A stretch of 64,000 bases of DNA from Candidatus Rhabdochlamydia oedothoracis (lineage in GTDB: Bacteria > Chlamydiota > Chlamydiia > Chlamydiales > Rhabdochlamydiaceae): contig NZ_CP075587.1 of NCBI RefSeq assembly GCF_019453995.1, positions 1,364,001 through 1,428,000 on the forward strand, read 5' to 3'. Below, one piece after another: positions 17,450 to 27,489 of this stretch (positions within the stretch are counted from its first letter, which is position 1; each line of letters begins with the position of its first letter). The notes below the pieces were generated by a model that did no database searches, had not been told where the DNA came from, and worked only from the letters and a program-made list of their open reading frames with translations. A program made the translations under genes and the position numbers.

Positions 17450-20400
17450 ATGAAAGGTTCAATGACTCAAGAAGATCCTGTGAAACTAAAAGAGGGCAAC
17501 TCTTCACCTAAGGCCTCCCTACAGCATTTCACTGTTGTCAAACGCAATGGTAGCATTGTTCCTTTTCGTCAAGAGAGAATTTTAAGAGCTATTGAATGTG
17601 CCTTTCGCGACACCAAGAAAGTCGATAAAGAAACCCCTCTTAGCAATTCTTTACACCAATCTATCGATCAAATCGTTAACCTAGTGATTGAAGATTTGTA
17701 TAAATTAGCTGTCCAAGGAACATCTTTAACCGTTGAAGGAATTCAAGATCAGGTTGAAGTCTGCTTAATGAAAGCAGGTCATCATGATGTAGCGCGAGAT
17801 TATATTATTTATCGCGATCAACACAAAGCCTTGCGCGATGACTCTGTTCAGAGCTTAAAAATGATTAGAGAAGATGGAGTAGAGGTACGCTTTAATCCTA
17901 TGAAAATCGCCTCTTCTTTGGAAAAAGCCTTTCGCTCTTCTATGGAAATCACAGGGTTTTCTCCAAAGCAAGTGGTAGAAGCCATTAATTTGCTCACACA
18001 GAATGTAGTTGCAAGAGCGCTGAGTCTTTCTAAAACAGGCGTTGTCCTTAGCTCTATTTTGATCGAAGATGAAATCGAGCAACAATTGATGAAAGCCGAT
18101 TTTTATAGCGTAGCAAAGCACTTTATCTTGCATAGAGCCTTACTTGGCAGACAAAATCAACTCAAGTTCTCTTATCCTATCCCAGAAGATAGAACAACGC
18201 GTGAATTTACCATTCTTGATCAAGAGCAAAACAAGCGCACTATTACGGAAAAACAATTATTTACCCGTATTAAAGTAGCTTGTCGCGGATTAGAAGAGTT
18301 GGTATCTGCCGATGAACTTCTAGAAAACACGGTTTCTAATTTTTACGAAGGAATTAAGGAAAAAGAGGTTGACCTAGCCCAAATTATGGCAGCCCGTACA
18401 AAAATTGAAATTGAGCCTGCTTATTCTAAAGTAGCTGCCCGCTTGTTATTAGATGTCCTCTACCGAGAAACCATGGAAATTAGCTCTTCAGATCCTGATT
18501 TAGAGTCATCTCATCGCAGCTACTTTAAAAAGTATATCAAAGAAGGAATCAAACTAAGCAGATTACACCCTGATTTATTAAAGTTTGACCTTGATCTACT
18601 CTGTCATGCTATGCAACTGCAAAGAGATGATCAATTTACCTACCTTGGACTACAAACCCTATACGATCGCTACTTTATCCATCATGAACAGCGTAGGCTA
18701 GAAACACCGCAAATTTTCTGGATGCGTATTGCCATGGGTCTTGCTATGCAAGAAGAGCAAAAAAATGAACGTGCCATTGAATTCTATAACGTCCTTTCTA
18801 CTTTTCTCTTTATGTCCAGTACTCCTACGTTATTTAACTCTGGAACGCTTCACTCACAATTATCCTCTTGTTATCTGTTAACGGTACAAGACGATTTGGG
18901 TTGTATTTTTAAAATGATCGCCGATAATGCACAGTTATCCAAATGGGCTGGAGGAATTGGCAATGATTGGACAAATATTAGAGCAACAGGCTCTCTTATT
19001 AAAGGAACAAATGGGTGTAGTCAAGGGGTTATCCCGTTCTTAAAGGTAGCCAATGACACAGCGGTTGCTGTCAATCAAGGTGGCAAGCGCAAAGGTGCGA
19101 TGTGCGCCTATTTAGAAACATGGCATCTAGATATCGAAGATTTTCTAGAACTGCGCAAAAATACAGGTGATGAAAGACGGCGTGCTCATGACATGAATAC
19201 AGCTAACTGGATTCCTGATCTATTTATGAAACGAGTTAAAGAAAATGGATTGTGGACCTTGTTTAGCCCAAATGACGTTCCCGATCTACACGATCTTTAC
19301 GGGATGGATTTTGAAGATCGGTATAAAGAGTATGAACAGATGGCAACATCTGGAAAAATCAAACTATTCAAACAAATGGAAGCAGTTCAACTTTGGCGCA
19401 AAATGCTCAGCATGCTATTTGAAACAGGACACCCTTGGATCACTTTTAAAGATCCGTCTAATATTCGCTCTGCACAAGATCACGTGGGCGTCGTGCATAG
19501 CTCCAATCTCTGTACAGAGATTTTGCTCAATACTTCCTCCGATGAAACCGCTGTATGTAACTTAGGCTCGGTTAACTTAATCCAGCATATGAATCCTCAA
19601 GGAATCAATGAAGAAAAACTAAGCGCTACCATTCGCACAGCTGTGCGCATGCTGGATAATGTAATCGATATCAATTTTTATCCTACATTAGAAGCGAGTC
19701 ATGCAAACTTAAGACATCGCCCCATTGGCTTAGGAATGATGGGATTCCAGGATGCTCTCTATGCATTGAATATTAGCTATGCAAGTCATGAAGCTATTGC
19801 TTTTGCGGATAAAAGTATGGAAATGATTTCTTATTACGCTATTTTGGCCTCTAGTGAATTAGCACGTGAAAAAGGCACCTATTCCTCTTACAAAGGCTCA
19901 AAATGGGAAAAAGAATTATTACCTATAGATACGATCTCTCTGCTTGAAAACCAGCGCGGAACCAATCTTGATATGGATCACACCTCGACTATGAATTGGA
20001 ACATTGTACGCGCATCGATCAAAAATCATGGTATGCGTAACTCTTACACCATGGCCATTGCTCCCACAGCAACCATTTCCAATATCACAGCAGTTACACA
20101 ATCGATTGAACCCTCTTATAAAAATCTATTTGTTAAATCTAATTTATCCGGTGAATTCACAGTTCCTAATGTATACCTTGTAGATCGTCTTAAAGAACTT
20201 GGCATTTGGGATCAACAAATGCTCGATGACCTTAAATACTTTGATGGTTCTATTGCAGAAATCGATCGTATCCCTCAAGAAATTAAACAAGTCTACCTAA
20301 CCGCCTTTGAAATTGACCCAGAATGGCTTATTGAATGCGCTAGTCGTCGGCAAAAATGGATTGACATGGGGCAATCTTTAAATCTGTATCTAGCCCAGCC

Positions 20401-20626
20401 AAGTGGTAAGAAGTTACATCAAATGTACTTCTTTGCTTGGCAAAAAGGGTTAAAAACCACCTATTATCTGCGCTCTTTGGGAGCTACTCAGATTGAAAAA
20501 TCGACAACAGATATCAACAAACGAGGGCTGCAGCCTAGATGGATGAAACACAAATCTGCCTCGAGTAATATTGCATTGCAGCGCAAGAGTTGTAACCTAG
20601 ATGAAGGATGTGAAAGTTGCCAATAA
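17450..20626 (+). CDS. nrdA: Ribonucleoside-diphosphate reductase class I, large subunit
   Basis: 1058 residues, much longer than E. coli NrdA (about 760) because of extra N-terminal ATP-cone domains. Two clear cones begin at [13 protein letters not shown] (about 25) and [12 protein letters not shown] (about 140), with a third, degenerate, cone-like region near [16 protein letters not shown]. The catalytic barrel follows, with [23 protein letters not shown] and the radical-transfer tyrosines in LKTTYYLRS. The C-terminal redox tail is [10 protein letters not shown]. The multiple cones, which sense ATP/dATP, are typical of chlamydial NrdA. Start ATG 17450 is followed by another at 17462 that also has an AGG upstream, so either may be used. 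It is co-transcribed with nrdB (13-base gap). Confidence 0.96.
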   Translation: MKGSMTQEDPVKLKEGNSSPKASLQHFTVVKRNGSIVPFRQERILRAIECAFRDTKKVDKETPLSNSLHQSIDQIVNLVIEDLYKLAVQGTSLTVEGIQDQVEVCLMKAGHHDVARDYIIYRDQHKALRDDSVQSLKMIREDGVEVRFNPMKIASSLEKAFRSSMEITGFSPKQVVEAINLLTQNVVARALSLSKTGVVLSSILIEDEIEQQLMKADFYSVAKHFILHRALLGRQNQLKFSYPIPEDRTTREFTILDQEQNKRTITEKQLFTRIKVACRGLEELVSADELLENTVSNFYEGIKEKEVDLAQIMAARTKIEIEPAYSKVAARLLLDVLYRETMEISSSDPDLESSHRSYFKKYIKEGIKLSRLHPDLLKFDLDLLCHAMQLQRDDQFTYLGLQTLYDRYFIHHEQRRLETPQIFWMRIAMGLAMQEEQKNERAIEFYNVLSTFLFMSSTPTLFNSGTLHSQLSSCYLLTVQDDLGCIFKMIADNAQLSKWAGGIGNDWTNIRATGSLIKGTNGCSQGVIPFLKVANDTAVAVNQGGKRKGAMCAYLETWHLDIEDFLELRKNTGDERRRAHDMNTANWIPDLFMKRVKENGLWTLFSPNDVPDLHDLYGMDFEDRYKEYEQMATSGKIKLFKQMEAVQLWRKMLSMLFETGHPWITFKDPSNIRSAQDHVGVVHSSNLCTEILLNTSSDETAVCNLGSVNLIQHMNPQGINEEKLSATIRTAVRMLDNVIDINFYPTLEASHANLRHRPIGLGMMGFQDALYALNISYASHEAIAFADKSMEMISYYAILASSELAREKGTYSSYKGSKWEKELLPIDTISLLENQRGTNLDMDHTSTMNWNIVRASIKNHGMRNSYTMAIAPTATISNITAVTQSIEPSYKNLFVKSNLSGEFTVPNVYLVDRLKELGIWDQQMLDDLKYFDGSIAEIDRIPQEIKQVYLTAFEIDPEWLIECASRRQKWIDMGQSLNLYLAQPSGKKLHQMYFFAWQKGLKTTYYLRSLGATQIEKSTTDINKRGLQPRWMKHKSASSNIALQRKSCNLDEGCESCQ

Positions 20627-20639
20627 GGAGATCATAACT

Positions 20640-21674
20640 ATGAGCAAAACTACAGACACAAGAAAACGGGTTAATGTAGCACAAAAAAAACTGATTAACT
20701 GCAATCAAGTAGATGTAAACCAACTCATGCCTCTTAAATACCATTGGGCATGGGAGCATTATATGAATGGTTGCGCCAATCATTGGATGCCTACAGAAGT
20801 TCCTATGACCAAAGATATTGAACTTTGGAAAGCTAAAACTTTAAGCGAAGATGAACGTAGAGTGATTATGCGTAACTTAGGATTTTTCAGCACTGCTGAG
20901 AGTTTAGTTGGCAATAATATTGTACTTGCTATCTTTAAGCATGTGACAAACCCTGAAGTGCGTCAATACCTGCTACGTCAGGCATTTGAAGAAGCCATTC
21001 ATACCCATTCCTTTGTCTATATCTGTGAATCTTTAAACCTTGATCAAGGTTTAGTGTTCAATATGTATAATGAAATCTCTAGCATTAAAGCTAAAGATGA
21101 ATTTCAAATGCAGCTAACAGCTGAAGTTTTGAATCCTAATTTCTCAACCGATACAACACAAGGAGCGCAAAAGTTCCTCGAAAATCTAATTGGTTATTAC
21201 CTCATTATGGAAGGGATTTTCTTCTATAGTGGCTTTGTCATGATTCTCTCTTTCCATCGCCAAAATAAAATGACAGGAATTGGTGAACAATTTCAATACA
21301 TCTTACGCGATGAGACCATCCATTTAAATTTTGGTATCGATCTCATTAATGGAATTAAAGAAGAAAATCCAAATCTTTGGACTTTCGAGTTTCAAAATCA
21401 GATTATTCGAAAAATTAAGCACGCTGTTGAATTAGAGATTGCTTACGCTCAAGATTGCCTTCTTAGAGGAATTCTTGGTCTTACCTCTTCTATGTTCCGC
21501 GAGTATGTGCAATATATTGCAGATCGTAGATTAGAGAGAATTGGTCTTAAAGCGGTCTATCACTCAAAAAATTCATTCCCTTGGATGAGTGAAACAATGG
21601 ATCTCGGTAAAGAGAAAAACTTCTTTGAAACCCGTGTGACAGAATACCAGTCAGCTTCGTCCCTTACCTGGTAA
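20640..21674 (+). CDS. nrdB: Ribonucleoside-diphosphate reductase R2c small subunit (Mn/Fe type)
   Basis: 344 residues from ATG 20640, chosen because AAGGAG lies nine bases upstream. Metal ligands are seen at E87 (STAES), E118 and H121 (EEAIHTH) and in the later DETIH block. The position occupied by the radical Tyr in other class I enzymes is Phe125 (HTHSF). The same E-x-x-H-x-x-x-F spacing defines the chlamydial R2c, where a Mn(IV)/Fe(III) centre replaces the tyrosyl radical. This should therefore be a radical-Tyr-free reductase, resistant to the nitric oxide and peroxide that quench tyrosyl radicals; that resistance is known for the C. trachomatis enzyme and inferred here. Confidence 0.96.
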   Translation: MSKTTDTRKRVNVAQKKLINCNQVDVNQLMPLKYHWAWEHYMNGCANHWMPTEVPMTKDIELWKAKTLSEDERRVIMRNLGFFSTAESLVGNNIVLAIFKHVTNPEVRQYLLRQAFEEAIHTHSFVYICESLNLDQGLVFNMYNEISSIKAKDEFQMQLTAEVLNPNFSTDTTQGAQKFLENLIGYYLIMEGIFFYSGFVMILSFHRQNKMTGIGEQFQYILRDETIHLNFGIDLINGIKEENPNLWTFEFQNQIIRKIKHAVELEIAYAQDCLLRGILGLTSSMFREYVQYIADRRLERIGLKAVYHSKNSFPWMSETMDLGKEKNFFETRVTEYQSASSLTW

Positions 21675-21676
21675 TC

Positions 21677-21706
21677 AAGAGCAGGGAGAAATTCCTGCCT
21701 TGCTTA
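21677..21706 (+). terminator. Weak hairpin after nrdB
   Basis: GCAGG (21681-21685) pairs with CCTGC (21694-21698), with AAG/CTT-like extension on each side, immediately after the nrdB stop. The following run is AAAACATCTTTTTG, so a T-rich tail exists but is displaced. Possible terminator of nrdAB. Confidence 0.4.
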
Positions 21707-21825
21707 AAACATCTTTTTGTGTTACTTGTTCTAATTGTTTTTCTAGATAAACGAGGGATTAGCACTTCGATCAGATCTATATACAAGAGTATATAGTGGT
21801 TCCGATTCAATCGTATAGAAAAATA

Positions 21826-21878
21826 TAGGATAAACGACAAGTTTTAAGTCAACGACTTGAAACTTGTCGTTTATCCTA
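21826..21878. repeat. Long perfect-like hairpin next to the IS630-B end
   Basis: A 24-bp arm (AGGATAAACGACAAGTTT then TAAGTC) is followed after three bases by its complement with one G-T mismatch. The stem abuts the left inverted repeat of IS630-B. There is no T-run on either side, so it is not a standard terminator. It may be an element-internal structure or a small palindromic repeat. Confidence 0.7.
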
Positions 21879-21915
21879 CATTTCAAAATATCTGTTATTT
21901 TCGGTATCTCTTCTA

Positions 21916-22488
21916 AGAGCCTGTTTAAAATCTTTTCAGTAAGGCATTAATGATAGTTTTCATAAAACCTTTGGAGGTAATTATGACCCGCTCTTATCCA
22001 AGCGATATCTCTCGTAACCAATTTAGCAAAATCCATCTAATACTTGAGTCTACTGGTGTATGTTACCCATAGATTATCCTAAATGGGAATTATGTGATTA
22101 TTATTTCCCTCTTTGAAATAAAAAAGATGATAAAAATTCTAAGAGTACTCTTGAAATAGTTTTAAAAAAAATGGGTGTATAGAAGCATTTTCACTACATA
22201 AAACCATTTGTTCGGTGTAAAAAATGTTTTAGCAGAGGGAGGATCTTCTGGAGAAAGATTTGCAAAAAGTGTCCAGGAAATATTAGGATGTATGGTAGAA
22301 ATAGCCAAAAGAAATACACTTCATACTTTTACAGTTATTCCCAAAAGATGGGTTGTAGAGCGTTCTTTTGCATGGATAGAAAAATGTCGCAGGCTATGGA
22401 AAAATTGCGAAAGAAAACTACATACAAGCCTGAATATGGTGGTTCTCGCTTTTATTGTTCTACTTTTGAAAAGATTTTAAACAGGCTC
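21916..22488 (+). mobile_element. IS5-family (IS427-like) element, internally deleted
   Basis: It starts GAGCCTGTTTAAAATC and ends with its inverse, flanked by the 3-bp duplication TAA (21913-21915, 22489-22491). The start of the first transposase frame (MTRSYPSDIS) and the end of the second (22208-22480, FGVKNVLAEGGSSGERFAKS to LLLKRF) remain. The middle, with part of the catalytic domain, is deleted compared with the full copy at 45341-46200. Non-autonomous relic. Confidence 0.85.
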
Positions 22489-22499
22489 TAAGAAGAATC

Positions 22500-22965
22500 C
22501 TCTAATTGCCTGAAAAAAAGTCACCGACGTTTCGTAATATCGATTGTATACCGTCTTTTCCTTTAAGATCTTCCACAAGCGTTCAATAGGATTCAAATTC
22601 GGCGAATAAGGAGGGAGATAGTGCACTTTAATCCTAGAAGACATCAGAAACTCTTCTAGTTTCTTATTTTTGTTTGATTAGGTCTTTTCCTGTAGGTGTT
22701 TTAGTAGAGACTCTGTTTGGTCTTGTGAAAGTTTTGATTTGCTACCGCCTCGAGGGCTACTTCCAGTTTTATTTTCGGAATCATATTCTCTGAGGTATTC
22801 CTGAACAGTGATAGGGCTTATCCGAAGTGCTTTAGCAAGATTTTTTGTTGAGATACCCTCATCATAGCCCAAAATTACACAAAGCCTATTCCGTTCAGAA
22901 TAGTCTTTTGGATGCTTTAACTTGTGTTCTAAGTCAGCTCTCTGGCTAGGGGTCAGTTTTTTCAT
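22500..22965 (-). pseudogene. IS630-B transposase, catalytic middle deleted
   Basis: The N-terminal helix-turn-helix part is intact from ATG 22965 (MKKLTPSQRADLEHKLKHPK, then GISTKNLAKALRISPITVQEY). After 22680 the frame stops, and a separate piece on the same strand (about 22515-22630) gives the IS630 signature YSPNLNPIERLWKILK. The first two catalytic Asp regions between them are missing, so no active enzyme can be made. It is cut again by the IS5 relic downstream. Confidence 0.75.
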
Positions 22966-23060
22966 ACTCAATAGCTTAACACAAAACAAATATTTTTCTA
23001 TACGATTGAATCGGAACCACTATATATGCCTTAGCAAAGTTATAAGAACAATTGCCTGTC

Positions 23061-26000
23061 TCATTTCACAGCAACAGCTTTTGCTTCAAGAATTATAAAT
23101 TCACCGTCTTTCATAACGCCCGATGAAGCATCTGCGTATTCATAAGGAGAGCAACTGCCTAATGATTTAAGAGAGCTTTTTTTATCGCTTAAGTCATCTC
23201 GTTGATTAAGCGTATATAGCTCAAGACCTAAGGCTTTTGCACGGGTGTTTGCTAAGCTATTTAAAAGCTTTTCATATTCTGGAGCGGAGAAAGGATAGAT
23301 CCTCTCTTGAAAAAGAACTGGTGTGTTTTCTTTTGGATCCCATAAAAGACGGAGAATACAGCGAGCTAAAATTCTTCCATTGGTATGATCTTTAATGGCA
23401 AGAAGTCGATTTTTACCATCTAAAACATATGCCATAAGACATACGTTGAGAGAAGGAATCCCATCAATTCTTTGACAGCTCCCTAATACTTCTATTCCAG
23501 AAAGAAAAAGATCTTGCCAATCATCCGTATCAACAATAAGGACATTTTTTTGACTAGTTGTTGTTAAACCTACAATCAAAGCTTTAATATCATTTTTGAA
23601 TTCACACTCATATAATACATTTAATAGCTTCTTAAGAAGCTCGAGTTTCTTTTGAAAGACTATGGAAGAATTACACAGATCCTTGCATAAAAGAAAAATT
23701 TCTTGGTCTGTCTTACTCAAATTATCAATAGGAAGCGACTTTTCAGCATCCTGGAGATATTGTATTAACTGTTGAGGAGCAACAGTAAAATGCTTGTCTG
23801 TAAGAATCTTTTCTTGTAAAAAAGCATAGAAATTAATAGATCTCTTTTTGCTATTACTTACAACTTTCTCCTCTGGAATCTGTGTCTTTTGCCAATCGTT
23901 AAATAGTTTAGGGTTTTCCTTTTCAATACGTTGTAGATGAGGATTGTTTTTTGTTTGGTAACGCTCTTTTTGGATAGTACCTTCAAAAATGTTTATTACT
24001 AACCTTTGAAGTTCCTCAGAAACTCTGGGCTCTTGATGAGACTTTACATTGCTCGCATATTTGACTAGTCCTAAGGGGACACGCAGGCTATTTTCAACTT
24101 GTAAGTATTTTTCATGAAAATCGCTAATTTGTGTATTAAAAGCAAAAATCTCTGTTTGTAACTTTTCATTGAATTGCTCTGTAATATCTTTAAACTCGTA
24201 ATTTTCGTCTAGTTTTTCAAGAATATTTGGCAACAAATTTGTATCTCCAAGAACACGCACAATATCTAAAGATTGCTTACAAGATTTTTCCCAATGGGGT
24301 TTTTCTAAAGAGGAAGAGAAACACTGTTTAAGGAGATAGAGTTTTTTTTCTGAGGAAACGCTAGAATAAGAAGATAGAGCTATTAATGCTTGGAGCAGAT
24401 TAGGTAGGAACCCTTTAGCATCTCTAAGACTAGCTCTTTGAGCGCTTCCTGCAAGAAATTCACGAATTTTCTGAGCATTTTGTAAAGAATCTTCTTTTTG
24501 ATCAGACTCGGTAACTATCTGATTAATAATAATCATGGGAAGAATCAAATGTTCTATTTTTTTGTTCTCCTTAGAAATGAGTAATTGATAGTTAGAAAAA
24601 TACGAGGGTTTGTTAAGGTTTTCCATAAGAACTTGGATTAAAAAACAAGCTTCTTTTGGGTTGCGATGTTTCAAAATTTTAATAAAAAAATCTTGTATAT
24701 CTGACTCTAGAACAATGCTTTTCTCTTTACAAAACCTTGCTATTAAGGAAAACCTTTCTTGCGTTCTTTGTTTTTCCTTTTTTAATTTTTCTTGTTTGAG
24801 CTCTTCTGTAGCTTTAAGAATTTCCCCGCCCAGCTCCTCTAATTTTTTTTGGAAATTAGGAAATAAATCAAGCTCTTCAATCTCTGCATAATGCTGTTTT
24901 ATAAAGCCTTCGATTGTAGCATTAGTCTTATTGCCTAACAAGCTATAGTAACAAGCGCACAGTAGTTGAAGACTATTCAGATGTATATTTGTATCTGAAA
25001 TATCATACTTAGGTAAATATTCCCAAATCTCAGATATTGTATTGCTCGCAATAGACTTTCTAATGCTTAATTGAGCAATTTCAACTAGAGAGTCCTTGTC
25101 TATAATATCATAGCTATTAATGAATAGAGAATTTGCAACTCCATTATTCTGAGCAGCAAATTTAGCAATGTCTACTCGCGCTTCCTCTCTTTTAATCTTA
25201 TAGCTCTTAATGAACATAGAAGCTCTAGCATCCTTCTGAACCGCGTCTTTAGCAATTGCTATTAAGGCGTCTTGGTCTGTAATCTTATAGTTCCCAATAA
25301 ATTCAGAAGTTGTACCTGCATCTTTCTGAACAGCAAGCTTGGCAAGATCTATTCGATCTTCCTCTCTTTTAATCTTATAGCTCTTAATGAACATAGAAGC
25401 TCTAGCATCCTTCTGAACCGCGTTTTTAGCAATTTCTGTTAAGGCGTCTTGGTCTGTAATCTTATAGTTCCTAATAAATTCCGAAGTTATACCTGCATCT
25501 TTCTGAACAGCAAGCTTGGCAAGATCTATTCGATCTTTTTCGCTTACAATTTTATAATTTTGAATAAATTTAGAAAATTCCCTATCTTTCTTAACACAAG
25601 GTTCAGCAACTGTCATTAAAAATTTTTGATCTTTAATTCCGTAATTCTGAATAAATTCAGAAATTTCCCTTATATTATTCTGAGCAGCAAGCTTTGCAAT
25701 CTCTATTAGAGCTTCCTGATCTGTAATCTCATATTCCTTAATGTATTGCGATGTTCCTCCTCCATCACTCTGAGCAGCAAGCTTTGCAATCTCTATTAGA
25801 GTTTCCGGATCTGTAATCCCATATTCCTTAATGTATTGCGATGTTCCTCCTCGATAACTCTGAGCAGCAAGCTTTGCAATCTCTATTAGAGTTTCCGGAT
25901 CTGTAATCCCATATTCCTTAATGTATTGCGATGTTCCTCCTCCATCACTCTGAGCAGCAAGCTTTGCAATCTCTACCAAGTCCTCTGGCTCGGTAATGCG

Positions 26001-27431
26001 GTATTCCTTAATGTATTGCGATGTTCCTCCTCGATAACTCTGAGCAGCAAGCTTTGCAATCTCTATTAGAGTTTCCGGATCTGTAATCCCATATTCCTTA
26101 ATGTATTGCGATGTTCCTCCTCCATCACTCCGAGCAGCAAGCTTTGCAATCTCTATTAGAGTTTCCGGATCTGTAATCCCATATTCCTTAATGTATTGCG
26201 ATGTTCCTCCTCGATAACTCTGAGCAGCAAGCTTTGCAATCTCTATTAGAGTTTCCTGACCTGTAATCCCATATTCCTTAATGTATTGCGATGTTCCTCC
26301 TCCATCACTCTGAGCAGCAAGCTTTGCAATCTCTACCAAGTCCTCTGGCGCGGTAATGCGGTATTCCTTAATGTATTGCGATGTTCCTCCTCCATCACTC
26401 TGAGCAGCAAGCTTTGCAATCTCTACCAAGTCCTCTGGCTCGGTAATGCGGTATTCCTTAATGTATTGCGATGTTCCTCCTCGATAACTCTGAGCAGCAA
26501 GCTTTGCAATCTCTATTAGAGTTTCCTGACCTGTAATCCCATATTCCTTAATGTATTGCGATGTTCCTTCTCCATCACTCCGAGCAGCAAGCTTAGCTAT
26601 CTCTATTAGAGTTTCCTGACCTGTAATCCCATATTCCTTAATGTATTGTGATGTTCCTCCTCCATCACACTGAGCAGCAAGCTTTGCAATCTCTATTAGA
26701 GTTTCCTGATCTGTAATCCCATATTCCTTAATGTGTTGCGATGTTCCTCCTCCATCACTCCGAGCAGCAAGCGCTGCAATCTGTACTAGGGAGTTCTGGT
26801 CTTTAATTCTATAGTTCTTGATGTACTGAGAAATTTTCCCTCTAAAATTGCGAGCAGCATATAGAGCAATATGTATTCGGATGTTTTCGTCTGCAATCCC
26901 ATATTCCTTAATGTATTGCGATGTTCCTTCTCCATTATTCTGAGCAGCAAGCTTTGCAAGCTCTGTTAGAGCCTCCTGATCTGTAATCTTATATCTGTTA
27001 ATGTATTGAGAAACTCCTTTTCCATCCCTCTTAGCGGCAAGCTTTGCAAGTTTTACTCGTGTTTTCTCATCTTTGATCTTATAGTTCTGAATAAATTCAG
27101 AAGCTTTATATGGATTATTTTGTATAGCAAGCTTAGCAAGCTCTATTCGGATGTCCTCATTTTCAATCGCATAATTTTGAATATATTGAGAAATTTTACC
27201 TTCGTCATCCTGAATGGAAAAGGCACCGCGATTCTGAATAAGCCTATTAGCAAGATTTATTAGGGATTCTGAGTCTTTAATCTCATATTTACGAGTATTT
27301 TGAGAGGTTGTAGATTGTTGAGTGGAAATTGTAACAAAAAAAGATTGAATACTATTCGCTACTTTATCCTTGTTATGTAAAAAATTATTACAAGATTCAA
27401 TATGAAAATTGTCACCTATCGGAGAAGTCAT
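23061..27431 (-). CDS. Giant 30-residue-repeat alpha-solenoid protein, candidate effector
   Basis: 1456 residues. About 50 N-terminal residues lack a signal peptide. Residues about 51-810 are some 25 tandem units of 29-30 residues with the pattern I-x-D-x-x-x-L-I-E-I-A-K-L-A-A-x-x-x-G-G-T-S-Q-Y-I-K-x-Y. Each unit is predicted to form two helices, giving an elongated solenoid. Units 7-17 (239-568) are nearly identical; outer units are divergent. Residues 811-1230 are helical, with a Lys/Glu coiled coil near 855-885. The C-terminal domain (about 1240-1400) contains VLGSCQRIDG, VLDGKNRLLAIKD, RCILRLLWD and LFQERIYPF, which look conserved but which I cannot assign. Surface or host interaction is plausible given repeat homogenisation and the IS-bounded location, but is inference. 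Confidence 0.85.
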   Translation of the reverse strand: MTSPIGDNFHIESCNNFLHNKDKVANSIQSFFVTISTQQSTTSQNTRKYEIKDSESLINLANRLIQNRGAFSIQDDEGKISQYIQNYAIENEDIRIELAKLAIQNNPYKASEFIQNYKIKDEKTRVKLAKLAAKRDGKGVSQYINRYKITDQEALTELAKLAAQNNGEGTSQYIKEYGIADENIRIHIALYAARNFRGKISQYIKNYRIKDQNSLVQIAALAARSDGGGTSQHIKEYGITDQETLIEIAKLAAQCDGGGTSQYIKEYGITGQETLIEIAKLAARSDGEGTSQYIKEYGITGQETLIEIAKLAAQSYRGGTSQYIKEYRITEPEDLVEIAKLAAQSDGGGTSQYIKEYRITAPEDLVEIAKLAAQSDGGGTSQYIKEYGITGQETLIEIAKLAAQSYRGGTSQYIKEYGITDPETLIEIAKLAARSDGGGTSQYIKEYGITDPETLIEIAKLAAQSYRGGTSQYIKEYRITEPEDLVEIAKLAAQSDGGGTSQYIKEYGITDPETLIEIAKLAAQSYRGGTSQYIKEYGITDPETLIEIAKLAAQSDGGGTSQYIKEYEITDQEALIEIAKLAAQNNIREISEFIQNYGIKDQKFLMTVAEPCVKKDREFSKFIQNYKIVSEKDRIDLAKLAVQKDAGITSEFIRNYKITDQDALTEIAKNAVQKDARASMFIKSYKIKREEDRIDLAKLAVQKDAGTTSEFIGNYKITDQDALIAIAKDAVQKDARASMFIKSYKIKREEARVDIAKFAAQNNGVANSLFINSYDIIDKDSLVEIAQLSIRKSIASNTISEIWEYLPKYDISDTNIHLNSLQLLCACYYSLLGNKTNATIEGFIKQHYAEIEELDLFPNFQKKLEELGGEILKATEELKQEKLKKEKQRTQERFSLIARFCKEKSIVLESDIQDFFIKILKHRNPKEACFLIQVLMENLNKPSYFSNYQLLISKENKKIEHLILPMIIINQIVTESDQKEDSLQNAQKIREFLAGSAQRASLRDAKGFLPNLLQALIALSSYSSVSSEKKLYLLKQCFSSSLEKPHWEKSCKQSLDIVRVLGDTNLLPNILEKLDENYEFKDITEQFNEKLQTEIFAFNTQISDFHEKYLQVENSLRVPLGLVKYASNVKSHQEPRVSEELQRLVINIFEGTIQKERYQTKNNPHLQRIEKENPKLFNDWQKTQIPEEKVVSNSKKRSINFYAFLQEKILTDKHFTVAPQQLIQYLQDAEKSLPIDNLSKTDQEIFLLCKDLCNSSIVFQKKLELLKKLLNVLYECEFKNDIKALIVGLTTTSQKNVLIVDTDDWQDLFLSGIEVLGSCQRIDGIPSLNVCLMAYVLDGKNRLLAIKDHTNGRILARCILRLLWDPKENTPVLFQERIYPFSAPEYEKLLNSLANTRAKALGLELYTLNQRDDLSDKKSSLKSLGSCSPYEYADASSGVMKDGEFIILEAKAVAVK
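25728..26717 (-). repeat. Eleven homogenised 90-bp tandem repeats
   Basis: Exact 90-bp periodicity: the phrase ATGTATTGCGATGTTCCT recurs at 25741 and every 90 bases to 26641, and in variant form at 26731 and 26911. Units are of two loop types (SDGGG/SDGEG and SYRGG) and several first-helix types (ITGQETLIE, ITDPETLIE, ITEPEDLVE, ITAPEDLVE) in shuffled order. All copies stay in frame, so copy number can change without destroying the protein. Confidence 0.95.
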
Positions 27432-27489
27432 TTAAACACCCAAGTTAAAGATTTATAAATGTTAATAAATATGATTACTATTAGAACAT

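Larger units (their letters stand above)
21794..23022 (-). mobile_element. IS630-family element B, degraded, with IS5 inserted
   Basis: Terminal inverted repeats (TAGTGGTTCCGATTCAATCG outward at both ends, over 30 bp long) are flanked by TA, as expected for IS630/Tc1 elements. The transposase gene runs on the minus strand from 22965 and has lost its catalytic middle. An IS5 relic (21916-22488) is inserted in its 3' end. A second fragment of the same element lies at 58119-58286. Confidence 0.78.

Noticed and set aside
26286-26519. Plus-strand frame inside the repeat array
   Set aside because: Antisense shadow created by the 90-bp periodicity; it has no independent start signals.
25728-26717. 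CRISPR-like regular spacing
   Set aside because: The whole 90-bp period is repeat with no unique spacers, and it is an open coding frame; no cas genes nearby.
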